DNA from: PFJX01 sp040757575
Lineage (GTDB): Bacteria > Pseudomonadota > Gammaproteobacteria > Burkholderiales > Thiobacillaceae
DNA: 64,000 bases
Direction: 5' to 3'
Assembly: GCA_040757575.1 (NCBI GenBank)
Contig: JBFLXA010000003.1
Location: forward strand, 186,001 to 250,000
Part shown: piece by piece, positions 17,744 through 26,257 of the stretch
How positions within the stretch are numbered: position 1 is the stretch's first letter
Layout of the letters: each line of letters opens with the position of its first letter
Translations under genes and position numbers: made by a program
Notes under the pieces: generated by a model
What the model was told of the DNA's origin: nothing
What the model saw: the letters and a program-made list of their open reading frames with translations, nothing else
Databases searched by the model: none

Positions 17744-19112
17744 CGGCCAGAGCAAACCTTCCGCGGCGCCCGGACTCAGCGGGCTCAAGAACGCCCGCTA
17801 TGCCCAGTTCGCGGTCATCCTGGTCGCCGTCCTGGCCCTCTGGGTGGGTTTCGTATTCCTGCTTTCTTCCGACAAGAAGCCCAAGGTCCAGAGTGCCAAC
17901 ACGGACCCCGGCAAGGTGGCGGTCAAGGCCATTACGGCGCCGGGCGAAGTGGTCACCGATGCCCAGCGTTGGCTGTACAAGGCCGGGGACGACATCTCCA
18001 CCTTGAAGGGCCGGGTCAAGGAAAGCGAATCGCTGAACAAGGAACTCCAGGCCCGGCTTGCGGCATTGGAGGCCGAGGCCAAAACAAAGCCCTCCGGGCC
18101 GGCTGCGGCCAAGTCCTACGATTTCCCGCCCGGTACGCCCTCGAACCCTGGACAGGGTCAGCCGGTACCGAAGTTCATTCCGCCGCCCGTCTCCAATACG
18201 CCACCGACGGGCGTCGGCGCACAGGCATCCACGCCGCTCCAGCCAGCTTTACCTCCACCGCCTAAGGCGGGCATCGGTCACGTCAGCCTGGCCACTGCAC
18301 CCGTGCCGGGTGCCGGTGGCAGGGTGCCAGGACTGGCACCGGGCGCCGCGGTCAGTTCCACGGCGGCCCCCTCGTCGAAAGGGGGCGTCGCCGGCGCATC
18401 GGCCAAGGAACGCGAAGCCGGCAAGTCGTTCCTGCCCATCGGCCTGGTCAAGGCGAAGCTCCTGGGCGGCCTGGATGCACCCACGGCGGGGGCGGCCCAA
18501 TCCAGCCCGCTGCCGGTGTTCATGCGCCTCGAAGACCTGGCCTGGCTGCCCAACCATTGGCGCGCCAACATCAAGGATTGCCTGGTCACGGCCGCCGGCT
18601 ACGGCGATCTGTCTTCCGAGCGCGCCTATTTCCGCTTGGAAAAGCTCTCCTGCGTGCGCCATGACGGTCGCGTGCTGGAGCAGAACATCTCCGGTTCGGT
18701 CTACGGCGAAGACGGTAAGCTGGGCCTGAGGGGCCGGCTGGTGACCAAGCAGGGCCAGATACTGGCCAACGCGCTCTTGGCCGGCGTGGTCTCGGGCATC
18801 GGCCGGGGCGTGGTCTACCAATCGTCCACGGTCGGCACTACCGCGCTCGGCACCGTGGTAACCGATCCCGATCCTGGCATGGAATACCAGTCCGGGATCG
18901 GGCAAGGCGTGAGCAACGCCATGGACCGCCTGGCCCAGTACTACATCTCCCTGGCGGACAAGACCCACCCGATCATCGAGATCGACGCCGGCCGACTGGT
19001 GGATCTCGGCTTTACCAAGGGCACGGCCCTGGATGTGCCCCTGCCGGAAGACCCAGACCTGCTGGCGATGCGTTCCGGCCCCCGTAACGGGCCGAGGAGG
19101 GTGGTGGAATGA
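17736..19112 (+). CDS. traB: TraB, core complex (VirB10-like) protein
   Basis: 458 aa from GTG. Short cytoplasmic N-terminus, one membrane helix (~26-46), a coiled-coil-like stretch (VKESESLNKELQARLAALEAE, ~95-115), a Pro-rich periplasmic linker, and a C-terminal VirB10/TraB beta-barrel domain from ~255 (FMRLEDLAWLPNHW to the C-terminal third). TraB connects inner and outer membrane parts of the channel. Its start overlaps the traK stop by 8 bp and its end overlaps the dsbC-like gene. Confidence 0.9.
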   Translation: MSSGQSKPSAAPGLSGLKNARYAQFAVILVAVLALWVGFVFLLSSDKKPKVQSANTDPGKVAVKAITAPGEVVTDAQRWLYKAGDDISTLKGRVKESESLNKELQARLAALEAEAKTKPSGPAAAKSYDFPPGTPSNPGQGQPVPKFIPPPVSNTPPTGVGAQASTPLQPALPPPPKAGIGHVSLATAPVPGAGGRVPGLAPGAAVSSTAAPSSKGGVAGASAKEREAGKSFLPIGLVKAKLLGGLDAPTAGAAQSSPLPVFMRLEDLAWLPNHWRANIKDCLVTAAGYGDLSSERAYFRLEKLSCVRHDGRVLEQNISGSVYGEDGKLGLRGRLVTKQGQILANALLAGVVSGIGRGVVYQSSTVGTTALGTVVTDPDPGMEYQSGIGQGVSNAMDRLAQYYISLADKTHPIIEIDAGRLVDLGFTKGTALDVPLPEDPDLLAMRSGPRNGPRRVVE

Positions 19113-19840
19113 GGCTCATCGCATTGCTCGCCCTCTCGTTCTTGTCGTTCGCGGCCCTCGGCGATACCGCCGCCGACGTCAGGACACGTCTCATGGAGCG
19201 TTACCCATCCACCCCGGTCGACACAGTGCGACCGACGCCGATTACCGGGCTGTTCGAGGTCGCCATGGGCCGCAAGATCGTCTACGTCGACGCCACCGGG
19301 CAGTATTTCCTGTTCGGGCGGATCTTCGATCTGCCTGGCAACCGCGACCTGACCGAAGAGCGACTGCGCGACCTCTCACGGCTGGACGTGTCCCTGATCC
19401 AGCCGGATCAAATCCTGGAGCAAGGGGAGGGCAGCCAGGTCGTGTATGTGTTTTCCGATCCGGCCTGCGGCCATTGCCAGAAGCTGGAGCAGACCCTGGC
19501 CGCCATGACGACGCTGAGGGTCCGGACGATCCTGTTACCGCTGCAACCGGGTTCTTCGGACCTGTCCAGGGACATCTGGTGCGCATCTGACCGCCAGCGG
19601 GCCTGGTCTGCCTGGATGCTCAAGGGCGCCCGGCCCGATCCGGCACCGGAGTCCTGCCAAGCCGACGTTCTGTCGCGGAACCTGGCATTGGCCAAGGGCT
19701 TCGGCATCCGGGCTACGCCGGCGCTGGTCTCACCGGATGGGCGCGTCTCCCTGGGCGCCCTGGAGGCGCCTGCGCTATCCGCCTGGCTGAACCCCGATCA
19801 AACCGCCGTCTCTACTGTCGCCACCGAGGTCAGCCCATGA
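19109..19840 (+). CDS. DsbC-like periplasmic disulfide isomerase
   Basis: 243 aa with signal peptide (to about residue 19), a DsbC dimerisation-like N-terminal domain (PITGLFEVAMGRKIVYVDA) and a thioredoxin fold with CGHC (C120-C123) and the cis-Pro loop RATPALV. It would shuffle disulfides in the many Cys-rich transfer proteins (TraU, TraN, TraH, TraV). SXT/R391-type ICEs also carry a dsbC between the core and ATPase genes. Confidence 0.87.
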   Translation: MRLIALLALSFLSFAALGDTAADVRTRLMERYPSTPVDTVRPTPITGLFEVAMGRKIVYVDATGQYFLFGRIFDLPGNRDLTEERLRDLSRLDVSLIQPDQILEQGEGSQVVYVFSDPACGHCQKLEQTLAAMTTLRVRTILLPLQPGSSDLSRDIWCASDRQRAWSAWMLKGARPDPAPESCQADVLSRNLALAKGFGIRATPALVSPDGRVSLGALEAPALSAWLNPDQTAVSTVATEVSP

Positions 19841-20409
19841 ACTACCGCCATCTCATTCCGTGCTTGCTGCTGCCCACCTTGGTGGGCTGCGCGGGCAGCC
19901 TATCCGGCCTGGATGGCTCGAAAAAGCTCTCCTGTCCGGTCGGCGAGGGCGTGACCTGCAAGCCCATGTCCCAGGTCTACGAGGAGTCCGCCAAACCGGC
20001 AATGGTCGATGACTCGGACGATCAAACCGCCGTGACCCGACCGCTGCCTCCGCGCAGTGTCGTACACGTGCCGCCCGGCGCGGAGAACGGCCCGGTGCCG
20101 CTTCGCACCCGACCCAGCGTGATGCGTATCTGGATCGCGCCCTGGGAGGACGCCGACGGCGACCTGCACGAGGGCGCCTGGATCGCCATGCGTCTCGATG
20201 ACGGCCGCTGGAACATCGACCACGTGCGGGAACGCATCCGCGAAGGCTACGGCGCCGCCCTGGTGCCGCCGCCGGTGCAGGAAAGCAAGCCGGCCGCTCA
20301 GTCCAAACCGTCGTCGGTCGCCGCCGACGTGGCGGATGTGCTGCCGAAGAACCTGCTGCCCGGCTCGAAGGCGCCCGCGGAACCGTTCTTCGATACCAAT
20401 GCCGACTGA
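19837..20409 (+). CDS. traV: TraV, outer-membrane lipoprotein of the transfer channel
   Basis: 190 aa. The signal ends in the lipobox LVGC (Cys18). It carries the TraV signature SLSGLDGSKKLSCPVGEGVTCKPMS-type block with two conserved Cys. As the VirB7-like lipoprotein it anchors TraK and TraB to the outer membrane. Overlaps the preceding stop (ATGA). Confidence 0.85.
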   Translation: MNYRHLIPCLLLPTLVGCAGSLSGLDGSKKLSCPVGEGVTCKPMSQVYEESAKPAMVDDSDDQTAVTRPLPPRSVVHVPPGAENGPVPLRTRPSVMRIWIAPWEDADGDLHEGAWIAMRLDDGRWNIDHVRERIREGYGAALVPPPVQESKPAAQSKPSSVAADVADVLPKNLLPGSKAPAEPFFDTNAD

Positions 20410-20424
20410 GCCGGGAGCAGACCA

Positions 20425-22980
20425 ATGAGTACCGCGACCGAAGCCCTGCCCAGCTGGCTGGAATGGGTTTCCCGGCTGTTCGCGCCCAAGGCCGACGTGG
20501 ATGCCGGCGACCCGCTGCAATTCTCGTCCTATCTGCCATATCGGGGCTGGGATGAAGAGGCCCAGTTGTTCATCCTGGGCAATCAGGTCGGCTTCTGCCT
20601 GGAGCTGGCGCCCCAGTCCGGCTCCGACCAGTCCATGGCGGACATCCTGGAAGGGCTGATGCACAACTGGCCGGTGGGCACGGGCATCCAATTCCACCTG
20701 TTCGGCACGCCCCACATCTACCGCCGCCTGACCCAGTACGCGAACATGCGGCTGGCCGACCCGGACATCAAGGAACGCTCCGACCGCGAAGGGCGGCCGG
20801 TTCGCAACGAGAACATCTACCGCAAGCTGGCCCGGCGCCGGGTGGAACACCTGTCCCGCGCCGCGCATCAGTCCCTCACCCGAGGCAACATCTACATGCT
20901 GCGGGATTACCGGCTGGTGGTGTCGGTGACGGCGCCGATCCGCTTCAACGAACGCGCTCGCGTCGGCGAATTCCTCAACGCCCGCGCCGGCATGGAAACG
21001 ACCCTGCGGGCGGCCGGCTTCCCGTCCCGCGTCTGGGACGCCTCCGACCTGGTCAACTGGTGCGCCGACTTCGCCAATCCGCACCGCCTGCATACCGAAT
21101 TGCCGCTGCTCAACTACGATGAGGGACGGCTGCTCAACGCCCAGGTGGTGGACTTCGACACGGTCCAGCTGGAGCATAGTCGCGGCATCCGCTTCACCAA
21201 TACCCGGCACGACGACCTCACGGTCGAAATGCGCGCCTACGCCGTGAAGGGCTACCCGGAACGCTTCAGCCTGGCCCGCATGGGCGCCTTGATCGGCGAT
21301 CTGACCCAGTCCTCGCTGCAATATCCCTGTCCGTTCCTGCTGACCATGGGCGTGTATTTCCCGGATCCGTCCGGCACCAAGGCCATGGTGATGATGAATC
21401 AGGCGCGGGCGACCCAGAACGCCGTCTCGAAGATGGCGCCGCTGATGCCCGATTCCCAGGACAAGAAGGCGGACTGGGATGAAGCCCTGCGTGTCGTCGA
21501 CGGTGGTGGCGGTCTGGTGAAGGCCTATCACACGCTGCTGCTGTTTCCCGAGGAGGAGTACGCCTCGACGGCCGAGAAGGCCGCCGAATCGATCTGGCGC
21601 GACCAGGGCTTCCAACTCTGCCACATGACCCACATCCATCGGACCATCCTGCTGGCCTCGCTGCCGATGACGCTGCACGGGGACATGCAGAAGCTGCTGA
21701 CCCGGTTCAAGCTGCCCTCGACCAAGAGCTACGAGAACGTGGTTTCCCTGGCGCCAATGATCGGGGAGTGGCGCGGTACGCCCACGCCCATGCTGATCAT
21801 GGGCGGCCGACGTGGCCAGCTGACCGCCCTGGATTTCTACGACAACCCCGAGGGCAACTATTCCGTCGCCATCATCGGCACGCCGGGCTCGGGCAAGTCG
21901 GTGCTCTTGAACGAGATCGCCTGGTCTTACCTGGGCGCCGGGGCGAAGGTCTGGCAACTCGATCTGGGCAAATCCTTCCAGAAGCTCGCAGAGAAGACCG
22001 GCGGTCACTTCGTCGACATTCACGCCGGCTCCGGGCATTGCGTCAACCCGTTCACCCACGTGGTCGATTTCTCCGACGACTTCGCCATGCTGCAAGCAGT
22101 GGTTGCCAAGATGGCCTCGCCGTTCACCGACCTGGAGGCCTTCCAGTACCAGGCCATCGGTACGGTCATCACCCGGATCTGGAACGAGAAGGGCCGGGAT
22201 ACCACCATCACCGACATCCGCGACGTCTTCGCCAAGGGCTGTCTCAACGAGGGCGAACCCGAGGACGCCCGCATCCGCGACCTATCCGTGATGCTCTCGC
22301 CGTATTCCGCCGGTGGCGCCTACGGCGAGTTCTTCGACGGGCCGGCCAACGTCCAGTTCGACAACGACCATTTGGTCATCGAACTGGAATCGCTCAAGCG
22401 CTCGCCGGCCCTGCACCGGGTCATCATGATGGTGCTGCTGTTCCGCATCACCTCGGAGATGTACTTCAACCGCAACCGGAAGAAGCTCCTGATGATCGAC
22501 GAGCTGAAGCAGCAACTGGGCAACGCCGGCGATTCCACCCTGGTGCTAATCATCGAGGAGGCGGCGCGGCGAGCCCGGAAATACGGCGGCTCCCTCATCA
22601 CCGCCACCCACATGGTGGAGGACTACCACGCCAGCGAGGCCCTGCACACGGCCTTCGCCCTGTCCGACTACATCATCGTCCTGCGGCAACGCCGGGAATC
22701 CATCGAGAAGCTGGCCCAGGAAGGCAAGCTGCACATGGACGAAGGCCGCAAGCGCCTGCTGTCGTCGCTGCGCATGGAAAAGGGCGCCTACGCCGAGGCC
22801 TACCTTTACAGCACCATGGGCGAGGGCATCGTGCGCCTCATCATCGATCCGTTCAGCCTGCTGATGTTCTCCAACCGGCATGAGGACAACGCGCCGATCG
22901 ACGAGCTGCGCGCCCAGGGCCATTCCCTCGACGAAGCCATCGAGATCCTCCTGGAGCGTCGCGGCGGGAGGGCGGCATGA
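20425..22980 (+). CDS. traC: TraC, type IV secretion ATPase (VirB4-like)
   Basis: 851 aa. The N-terminal TraC_F domain (SYLPYRGWDEEAQLFILGNQ) is followed by the C-terminal motor with Walker A GTPGSGKS (485-492), HFVDIHAGSGHCVNPF, and Walker B LLMIDE near 692, then RKYGGSLITATH. TraC powers pilus assembly from the cytoplasm. Length is typical. The stop overlaps the next start (ATGA). Confidence 0.92.
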   Translation: MSTATEALPSWLEWVSRLFAPKADVDAGDPLQFSSYLPYRGWDEEAQLFILGNQVGFCLELAPQSGSDQSMADILEGLMHNWPVGTGIQFHLFGTPHIYRRLTQYANMRLADPDIKERSDREGRPVRNENIYRKLARRRVEHLSRAAHQSLTRGNIYMLRDYRLVVSVTAPIRFNERARVGEFLNARAGMETTLRAAGFPSRVWDASDLVNWCADFANPHRLHTELPLLNYDEGRLLNAQVVDFDTVQLEHSRGIRFTNTRHDDLTVEMRAYAVKGYPERFSLARMGALIGDLTQSSLQYPCPFLLTMGVYFPDPSGTKAMVMMNQARATQNAVSKMAPLMPDSQDKKADWDEALRVVDGGGGLVKAYHTLLLFPEEEYASTAEKAAESIWRDQGFQLCHMTHIHRTILLASLPMTLHGDMQKLLTRFKLPSTKSYENVVSLAPMIGEWRGTPTPMLIMGGRRGQLTALDFYDNPEGNYSVAIIGTPGSGKSVLLNEIAWSYLGAGAKVWQLDLGKSFQKLAEKTGGHFVDIHAGSGHCVNPFTHVVDFSDDFAMLQAVVAKMASPFTDLEAFQYQAIGTVITRIWNEKGRDTTITDIRDVFAKGCLNEGEPEDARIRDLSVMLSPYSAGGAYGEFFDGPANVQFDNDHLVIELESLKRSPALHRVIMMVLLFRITSEMYFNRNRKKLLMIDELKQQLGNAGDSTLVLIIEEAARRARKYGGSLITATHMVEDYHASEALHTAFALSDYIIVLRQRRESIEKLAQEGKLHMDEGRKRLLSSLRMEKGAYAEAYLYSTMGEGIVRLIIDPFSLLMFSNRHEDNAPIDELRAQGHSLDEAIEILLERRGGRAA

Positions 22981-23339
22981 CCCTGCGCGACTGGCTGCTG
23001 GTCCTGCTGGCCAACTCGACCCTGGTGCTGGGCGGCATCGTGCTCTACGACACCTTGCGTGACGCCGGCAGGCCTGTGTTCGGCGTGGTCGATCTGGCAA
23101 GCGTCTATCGCGAGAAGGAAGAGACCTTCGCCAAAATCATCGGCAACGACAAGACGACCGAGGAAGAGCGCAACAAGGCGGTGGCGGCGGCGCAGTCCTT
23201 CGCCAAGGCGCTGCCAGCCGTGCTGGCGAGCCTGTCGCAAGAGTGTGGCTGCGTCGTCCTGATGGGCAACGCGGTAGTCTCGAAGACAACGCAGGTACAC
23301 GACCTGACGCCGCTTCTACGCGCCCGGCTCGGGATGTGA
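22977..23339 (+). CDS. TrbI-like F-type transfer protein
   Basis: 120 aa: one N-terminal membrane helix (LLVLLANSTLVLGGIVLYD) and a small periplasmic domain with VFGVVDLASVYREKEETF and VVLMGNAVVSKTTQVHDLTP, in the arrangement of F TrbI, an inner-membrane protein affecting pilus outgrowth. Position between traC and the peptidase fits. Identity is by layout more than by strong sequence match. Confidence 0.62.
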   Translation: MTLRDWLLVLLANSTLVLGGIVLYDTLRDAGRPVFGVVDLASVYREKEETFAKIIGNDKTTEEERNKAVAAAQSFAKALPAVLASLSQECGCVVLMGNAVVSKTTQVHDLTPLLRARLGM

Positions 23340-23348
23340 CGCGGGGCC

Positions 23349-23906
23349 TTGATGACGGCTTCTCCACACCCTCAGTCAGTTCCGGCGCCACGCGGGCGCC
23401 TCGCTAATTGGCGGTTCCGAGTCGGCGGCGAGCTGATGGAACTGCTGCGTCTACCGCTGCGTTACTGGAAGGCCACGCTTCTGTTCCTTCCAGTGGCCGT
23501 CTGGCTGGCCATGCATTACCGGGTGAACCTGAGCCCCTCGATGCCCTGGACACTGGCCAGGGTGGAGTACGGTCGGCTGCCGCACCTGGGTGAGCTCATG
23601 CTCTATGAGTATCGGGGCACCATGCGGGATCTGCCATCCCACACCTTCTTCAAGGAAGTGGCCGGTATTCCCGGTGACGTCATCAGTCTGGAAGGGCGGG
23701 CCGTCTGGATCGGGGCCTGTTACATGGGCCTGGCCATGCCGGCCACGCGCGATGGCAAGCGCCTGACGCCGATTGCACCGGGCGTGATCCCGCCGGGATA
23801 TTTCTACGCCAAGGGCGAACATCCGTCGTCGTTCGATTCCCGCTACCGGGAAAGCGGCCTGGTGCCGTTCGATGCCGTGATCGGCGTCGCGCATCCGGTG
23901 TTCTGA
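23349..23906 (+). CDS. TrhF/TraF-type S26 signal peptidase
   Basis: 185 aa. A membrane segment (~41-57) leads to the S26 active-site region NLSPSMPWTL (Ser64 likely nucleophile), with general base Lys102 in FFKEVAGIPGDVISL. This family matures the pilin or other transfer proteins in SXT/R27-type systems (TrhF). 9 bp after the TrbI-like gene. Confidence 0.83.
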   Translation: MMTASPHPQSVPAPRGRLANWRFRVGGELMELLRLPLRYWKATLLFLPVAVWLAMHYRVNLSPSMPWTLARVEYGRLPHLGELMLYEYRGTMRDLPSHTFFKEVAGIPGDVISLEGRAVWIGACYMGLAMPATRDGKRLTPIAPGVIPPGYFYAKGEHPSSFDSRYRESGLVPFDAVIGVAHPVF

Positions 23907-23908
23907 CA

Positions 23909-24529
23909 ATGCGCGGCCTGTTCGTTCTCCTCCTGGTACTGCCCGGCTGGTCCCCGGCACACGATCTGGGTGCCTTCGGCAAGACCTATCCCATCACCGA
24001 GCCCGATTTCCTGGCCGAGATCCAGGACATCGCCAAGCAGAAGATGGCAAACGGCGAATGGAAACGCCTGGAGGTCGATGCGCGGGAACGCGGCAAGCGC
24101 TACTTCGAGCGCCCGCCGGCCGTCACGGGCCTGCGCACGGCGACGAAGGGCAGGGTACGGCGGTTCGACCCCAGCATCACCCTCTCCGAGAATATCCGCG
24201 ATGCCGACGGCCGTCTGCTCTTCGCGGCCGGCACCACCGTGAACCCGGCCGACATCGCGCCGTTCCCCGGCGCGCTGCTCTATCTGAACGGCGACGACAA
24301 GCGCCAGGTTGCCCTGGCTGAGAAGCTCGTCAAACAGAAGGGCGATGCCCTGAGGGTGATCCTGGTCGACGGCTCGCCGGCCGAGCTGATGCGCCAATGG
24401 GAACGGCCGGTCTACTTCGACCAAGCCGGCGCCGGGGTGCGCCGCTTCGGGCTCGACACCGTGCCGGTGCTCATCATTCAGAAGAACCCAACCGACCGCT
24501 TCCTGACCATCGAGGAGATCAAGCCATGA
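23909..24529 (+). CDS. traW: TraW, pilus assembly protein
   Basis: 206 aa with a short signal (LFVLLLVLPGWSPAHDLG). Conserved TraW blocks are DLGAFGKTYPITEPDFLAEI, ERPPAVTGL and the C-terminal VPVLIIQ...FLTIEEI. A periplasmic protein acting with TraU and TrbC in pilus assembly. Its TGA overlaps the traU ATG. Confidence 0.86.
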   Translation: MRGLFVLLLVLPGWSPAHDLGAFGKTYPITEPDFLAEIQDIAKQKMANGEWKRLEVDARERGKRYFERPPAVTGLRTATKGRVRRFDPSITLSENIRDADGRLLFAAGTTVNPADIAPFPGALLYLNGDDKRQVALAEKLVKQKGDALRVILVDGSPAELMRQWERPVYFDQAGAGVRRFGLDTVPVLIIQKNPTDRFLTIEEIKP

Positions 24530-25536
24530 TCCGGGCCACGCTCGCCTTGGTTGACGGCTTGCTCATGTCGCCCAGCCCGCTCCTGGCGGGTTCCTGCGAA
24601 GGGGAGTTCCCCAACCCGGTCACCGACATCTGCTGGCGTTGCATCCTGCCCTTGTCGATCGGCAGCGCCCGCATCGCCAACATCGGCAACCAGACCGACA
24701 TCGACAACCCGGGCAACCCGATCTGCACCTGTGGCAGTGCCCCGCCTCATATCGGCGTCACCCTGGGCTTCTGGGAGCCGGCCTTGCTGGCGGAGGTGCC
24801 GCGCCAGCCATACTGCTTCCCCATCCTGGGCGGCTTGCAGATGAACACCGGCGGCTACCAGCCGACCCAGCACGCCCGTTCGTCCCAGACGCCGGCCAAG
24901 CCGACTTCGACGGCGTTCTACCACGCCCACCACTACACCTTCCCGATCCTCTATGCCCTGGGCGTGCTCCAGGATCACCCCTGCCTGGTGCAGAACAGCA
25001 TCGATATCGGCTTCATGACCGAGTTCGACCCGACCTGGAACGATCCGGCCCTGTCCAGTTGGGTCAATCCGGAGGCCTTCCTGTTCGCCAACCCGGCCGC
25101 CCTGGCGGCCTGCGCGGCCGATTGTGTCGCGGCCAGCGTCGACAAGCCGCTGGCTGCCACGCCTTGGTGCGCCGGTTGTCAGGGCAGCCTCCACCCCATG
25201 CAGGGCTTCGTTCCGCACCACACCGGCGGTGTCGCTACATCGCTGCTACTGACGCAGCGACTGGAAGCCAAGATGCACAAGTTCGGGGTGGCCTGGCGTT
25301 ATCACGGATCGGACGCTCTGTGCGGGCCGTACCCCTCGCCGGTGATGGATCGCCAGGCCTACAAGACCCAGATGCTCTACCCGGTACCGAACACCCGGAA
25401 GATCAACGGCAAGTGCTGCCAGAACCTGGGCGAGTCCTCGATCCTATGGGGCTCGGCCAAGGAATTCCCCATCGCCGGCGAGGACTTCGCCTACCTCCTG
25501 TTCCGCAAGCGGAACTGCTGCATGATCTTGTTCTGA
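24526..25536 (+). CDS. traU: TraU, DNA-transfer/pilus assembly protein
   Basis: 336 aa from ATG 24526, chosen because it overlaps the traW stop as ATGA and is followed by a signal-like sequence; the frame is open further upstream but that part is a shadow of traW. The Cys-rich pattern is typical of TraU: FPNPVTDICWRCILPLSIG, PICTCG, HPCLVQNSIDIGFMTEFDPTWNDP. TraU is periplasmic and needed for DNA transfer more than for pili. Confidence 0.9.
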   Translation: MIRATLALVDGLLMSPSPLLAGSCEGEFPNPVTDICWRCILPLSIGSARIANIGNQTDIDNPGNPICTCGSAPPHIGVTLGFWEPALLAEVPRQPYCFPILGGLQMNTGGYQPTQHARSSQTPAKPTSTAFYHAHHYTFPILYALGVLQDHPCLVQNSIDIGFMTEFDPTWNDPALSSWVNPEAFLFANPAALAACAADCVAASVDKPLAATPWCAGCQGSLHPMQGFVPHHTGGVATSLLLTQRLEAKMHKFGVAWRYHGSDALCGPYPSPVMDRQAYKTQMLYPVPNTRKINGKCCQNLGESSILWGSAKEFPIAGEDFAYLLFRKRNCCMILF

Positions 25537-25543
25537 GGTGGCC

Positions 25544-26257
25544 ATGAAGAACTTGACCAGCCTCACAATCACCGCTCTGGTAGCCACCGTCCTTGCCACC
25601 GCCGCCCGGGGCCAGGATCAGGTTGACTGGCAGTCCCGGATCGACGCGGCCGTTCGCGCCGCCGAGCAGGCCGACACGGCGGCGTGGCACCAGCGCGGCG
25701 AGAAGGCCATCCAGTCGGCCGAACAGGCGCCGGCACCGGGTATCGCCAACTGGGACAATCTGCCGACCTCAGCATCGCCCGCATCGGACGTCCTGCCGTT
25801 TGTCGAACTTTTCCAGGGTTACCTGAACCAGCAAGCCCAAGGGCAACCGGCGCCGGGTGGTCTGTCCGTCTTCGTTTCCCTGTCCATGCCGCGCGGCAGC
25901 CTGGAGTTGCTGGTCGCCGAGGCGGAGCGAACCGGCGCGACCCTGGTCCTGCGCGGCATGGTTGACCGCTCGATCTCCAAGACGATGCTCGCAGTCCAGA
26001 AACTGATAGGTCCGCGGCAGGTCGCCTGGGCCATCGATCCGGATGCCTTCGCGCGCTTCCGGGTGGAGAGCGTCCCGGTCTTCGTCATGACCCGTCAGGG
26101 CGCCCGTATCGAAGGTTGCGGCGACGAGGCCTGTTTTACCCAGGACGACTACGTGCGCCTGGCCGGCGATGTGAGCATCCCCTATGCCCTCGACGCCATC
26201 GAGCGATTGGCGCCTCTGTTCCGTGATGACGTGGCGAAGGCGAGGGCAGGGCGATGA
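25544..26257 (+). CDS. trbC: TrbC, F-type pilus assembly protein
   Basis: 237 aa from ATG 25544, preferred over GTG 25538 because GAGG stands 5 bp before it. A signal peptide ending near ARG, then the TrbC domain with LSVFVSLSMPRGSLELLVAEAER, MVDRSISKT, FRVESVPVFVM. It is a thioredoxin-like periplasmic protein without CxxC that works with TraW. Overlaps traN (ATGA). Confidence 0.85.
   Translation: MKNLTSLTITALVATVLATAARGQDQVDWQSRIDAAVRAAEQADTAAWHQRGEKAIQSAEQAPAPGIANWDNLPTSASPASDVLPFVELFQGYLNQQAQGQPAPGGLSVFVSLSMPRGSLELLVAEAERTGATLVLRGMVDRSISKTMLAVQKLIGPRQVAWAIDPDAFARFRVESVPVFVMTRQGARIEGCGDEACFTQDDYVRLAGDVSIPYALDAIERLAPLFRDDVAKARAGR

Noticed and set aside
19900..22095. 731-codon minus-strand frame opposite traV and traC
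   Set aside because: Antisense of well-supported genes, with shadow-type composition.
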